From Oscillospiraceae bacterium (GTDB lineage Bacteria; Bacillota; Clostridia; Oscillospirales; Oscillospiraceae): a stretch of DNA of 5,049 bases. The first letter of the stretch is position 1. Each line of letters begins with the position of its first letter. The position numbers were made by a program, and so were the translations under genes. The stretch covers positions 1 through 5,049 of the forward strand of contig CACXHI010000251.1 of assembly GCA_902767395.1 (NCBI GenBank), given 5' to 3'. Positions 4,858-5,049 of the stretch are shown here, piece after piece. Under the pieces are notes generated by a model. It was not told where the DNA came from, did no database searches, and saw only the letters and a list, made by a program, of their open reading frames with translations.

Positions 4858-5049
4858 TCATTCTAACAGCTTAAGCAATGAGATGGAAGTCTCCTGACTG
4901 GCTGTCAGGTTTTCCTTCCAAAACCATTGTAGTAGTCTGCCAACCGGCTCCTCATTCGCAGTGTTCGTTTTACGCAGATGGAACCGGGTGTTCGTGTAAA
5001 ACCCCAGTAGATTGAACAGGCAATGAGAGAAGCCGCATCGACCGTTGCA
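4858..5049 (-). CDS. 3' end of an unrecognised gene (5' part outside window)
   Basis: A frame open from the window edge gives 63 residues and ends with TGA at 4860-4858. The C-terminus reads EEPVGRLLQWFWKENLTASQ, then ETSISLLKLLE. It looks like a soluble, mostly helical tail with a mixed amphipathic pattern; I recognise no domain or motif. In favour of it being real are the uninterrupted frame, the natural-looking composition and the intrinsic terminator about 45 nt downstream. Against it are its short visible length and the lack of a start in view. A competing plus frame from about 4879 to 5012 is shorter and Cys-rich. The distance to oppA, with a terminator and promoters between, makes it a separate transcription unit. 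Confidence 0.45.
   Translation of the reverse strand, partial: CNGRCGFSHCLFNLLGFYTNTRFHLRKTNTANEEPVGRLLQWFWKENLTASQETSISLLKLLE

Noticed and set aside
4549..4874. Overlapping frames on both strands around the 4718-4761 palindrome
   Set aside because: Five mutually overlapping frames with no motif; the palindrome and terminator explain the sequence better.

Overview
The window is most likely from a Gram-positive gut Clostridia of the Oscillospiraceae/Ruminococcaceae type (Faecalibacterium, Subdoligranulum or Gemmiger-like). This is inferred from moderately high GC coding DNA, strong AGGAGG ribosome binding sites, an AmiC-type OppB with a large extracytoplasmic insert, a lipoprotein OppA with a Thr/Pro/Ser-rich linker, and intergenic DNA packed with short palindromic repeats. 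No ribosomal or phylogenetic marker gene is present, so the assignment is an inference.

Everything recognisable is read from the minus strand, so the biological order runs from high to low coordinates. At 4858-5049 is the 3' end of an unrecognised gene, followed by a likely intrinsic terminator (4781-4812). The stretch 4362-4472 holds a composite interspersed repeat. Two sigma70-like promoters (4155-4183 and 4002-4030) and a hairpin-rich leader precede a 740-residue oligopeptide-binding lipoprotein gene (1754-3976). A 490-bp intercistronic region follows, containing a terminator, two large palindromes and a 135-bp inverted-repeat element. The permease gene oppB/amiC starts near 1245-1260 and runs off the window at base 1. 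This is the start of an opp/ami operon for ATP-driven oligopeptide uptake. The lipoprotein captures peptides outside the membrane and OppB forms half of the channel; OppC and the ATPases OppD/F are expected beyond base 1.

The most striking observation is in the binding protein. The segment that is normally its C-terminal end (the ER-LYAQAEAALLDSGLMIP region) sits directly after the lipoprotein linker, ahead of the normal N-terminal start of the domain. The protein then stops just after the GWGPDYGDP region, exactly where that displaced segment should follow. This is the pattern of a natural circular permutation of an SBP_bac_5 protein. Second in interest is the oppB start: a perfect Shine-Dalgarno is separated from the ATG by a strong GC hairpin that would bring the two to normal spacing if folded. 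The remaining findings concern repeats and stacked hairpins that probably set the OppA to OppB expression ratio.
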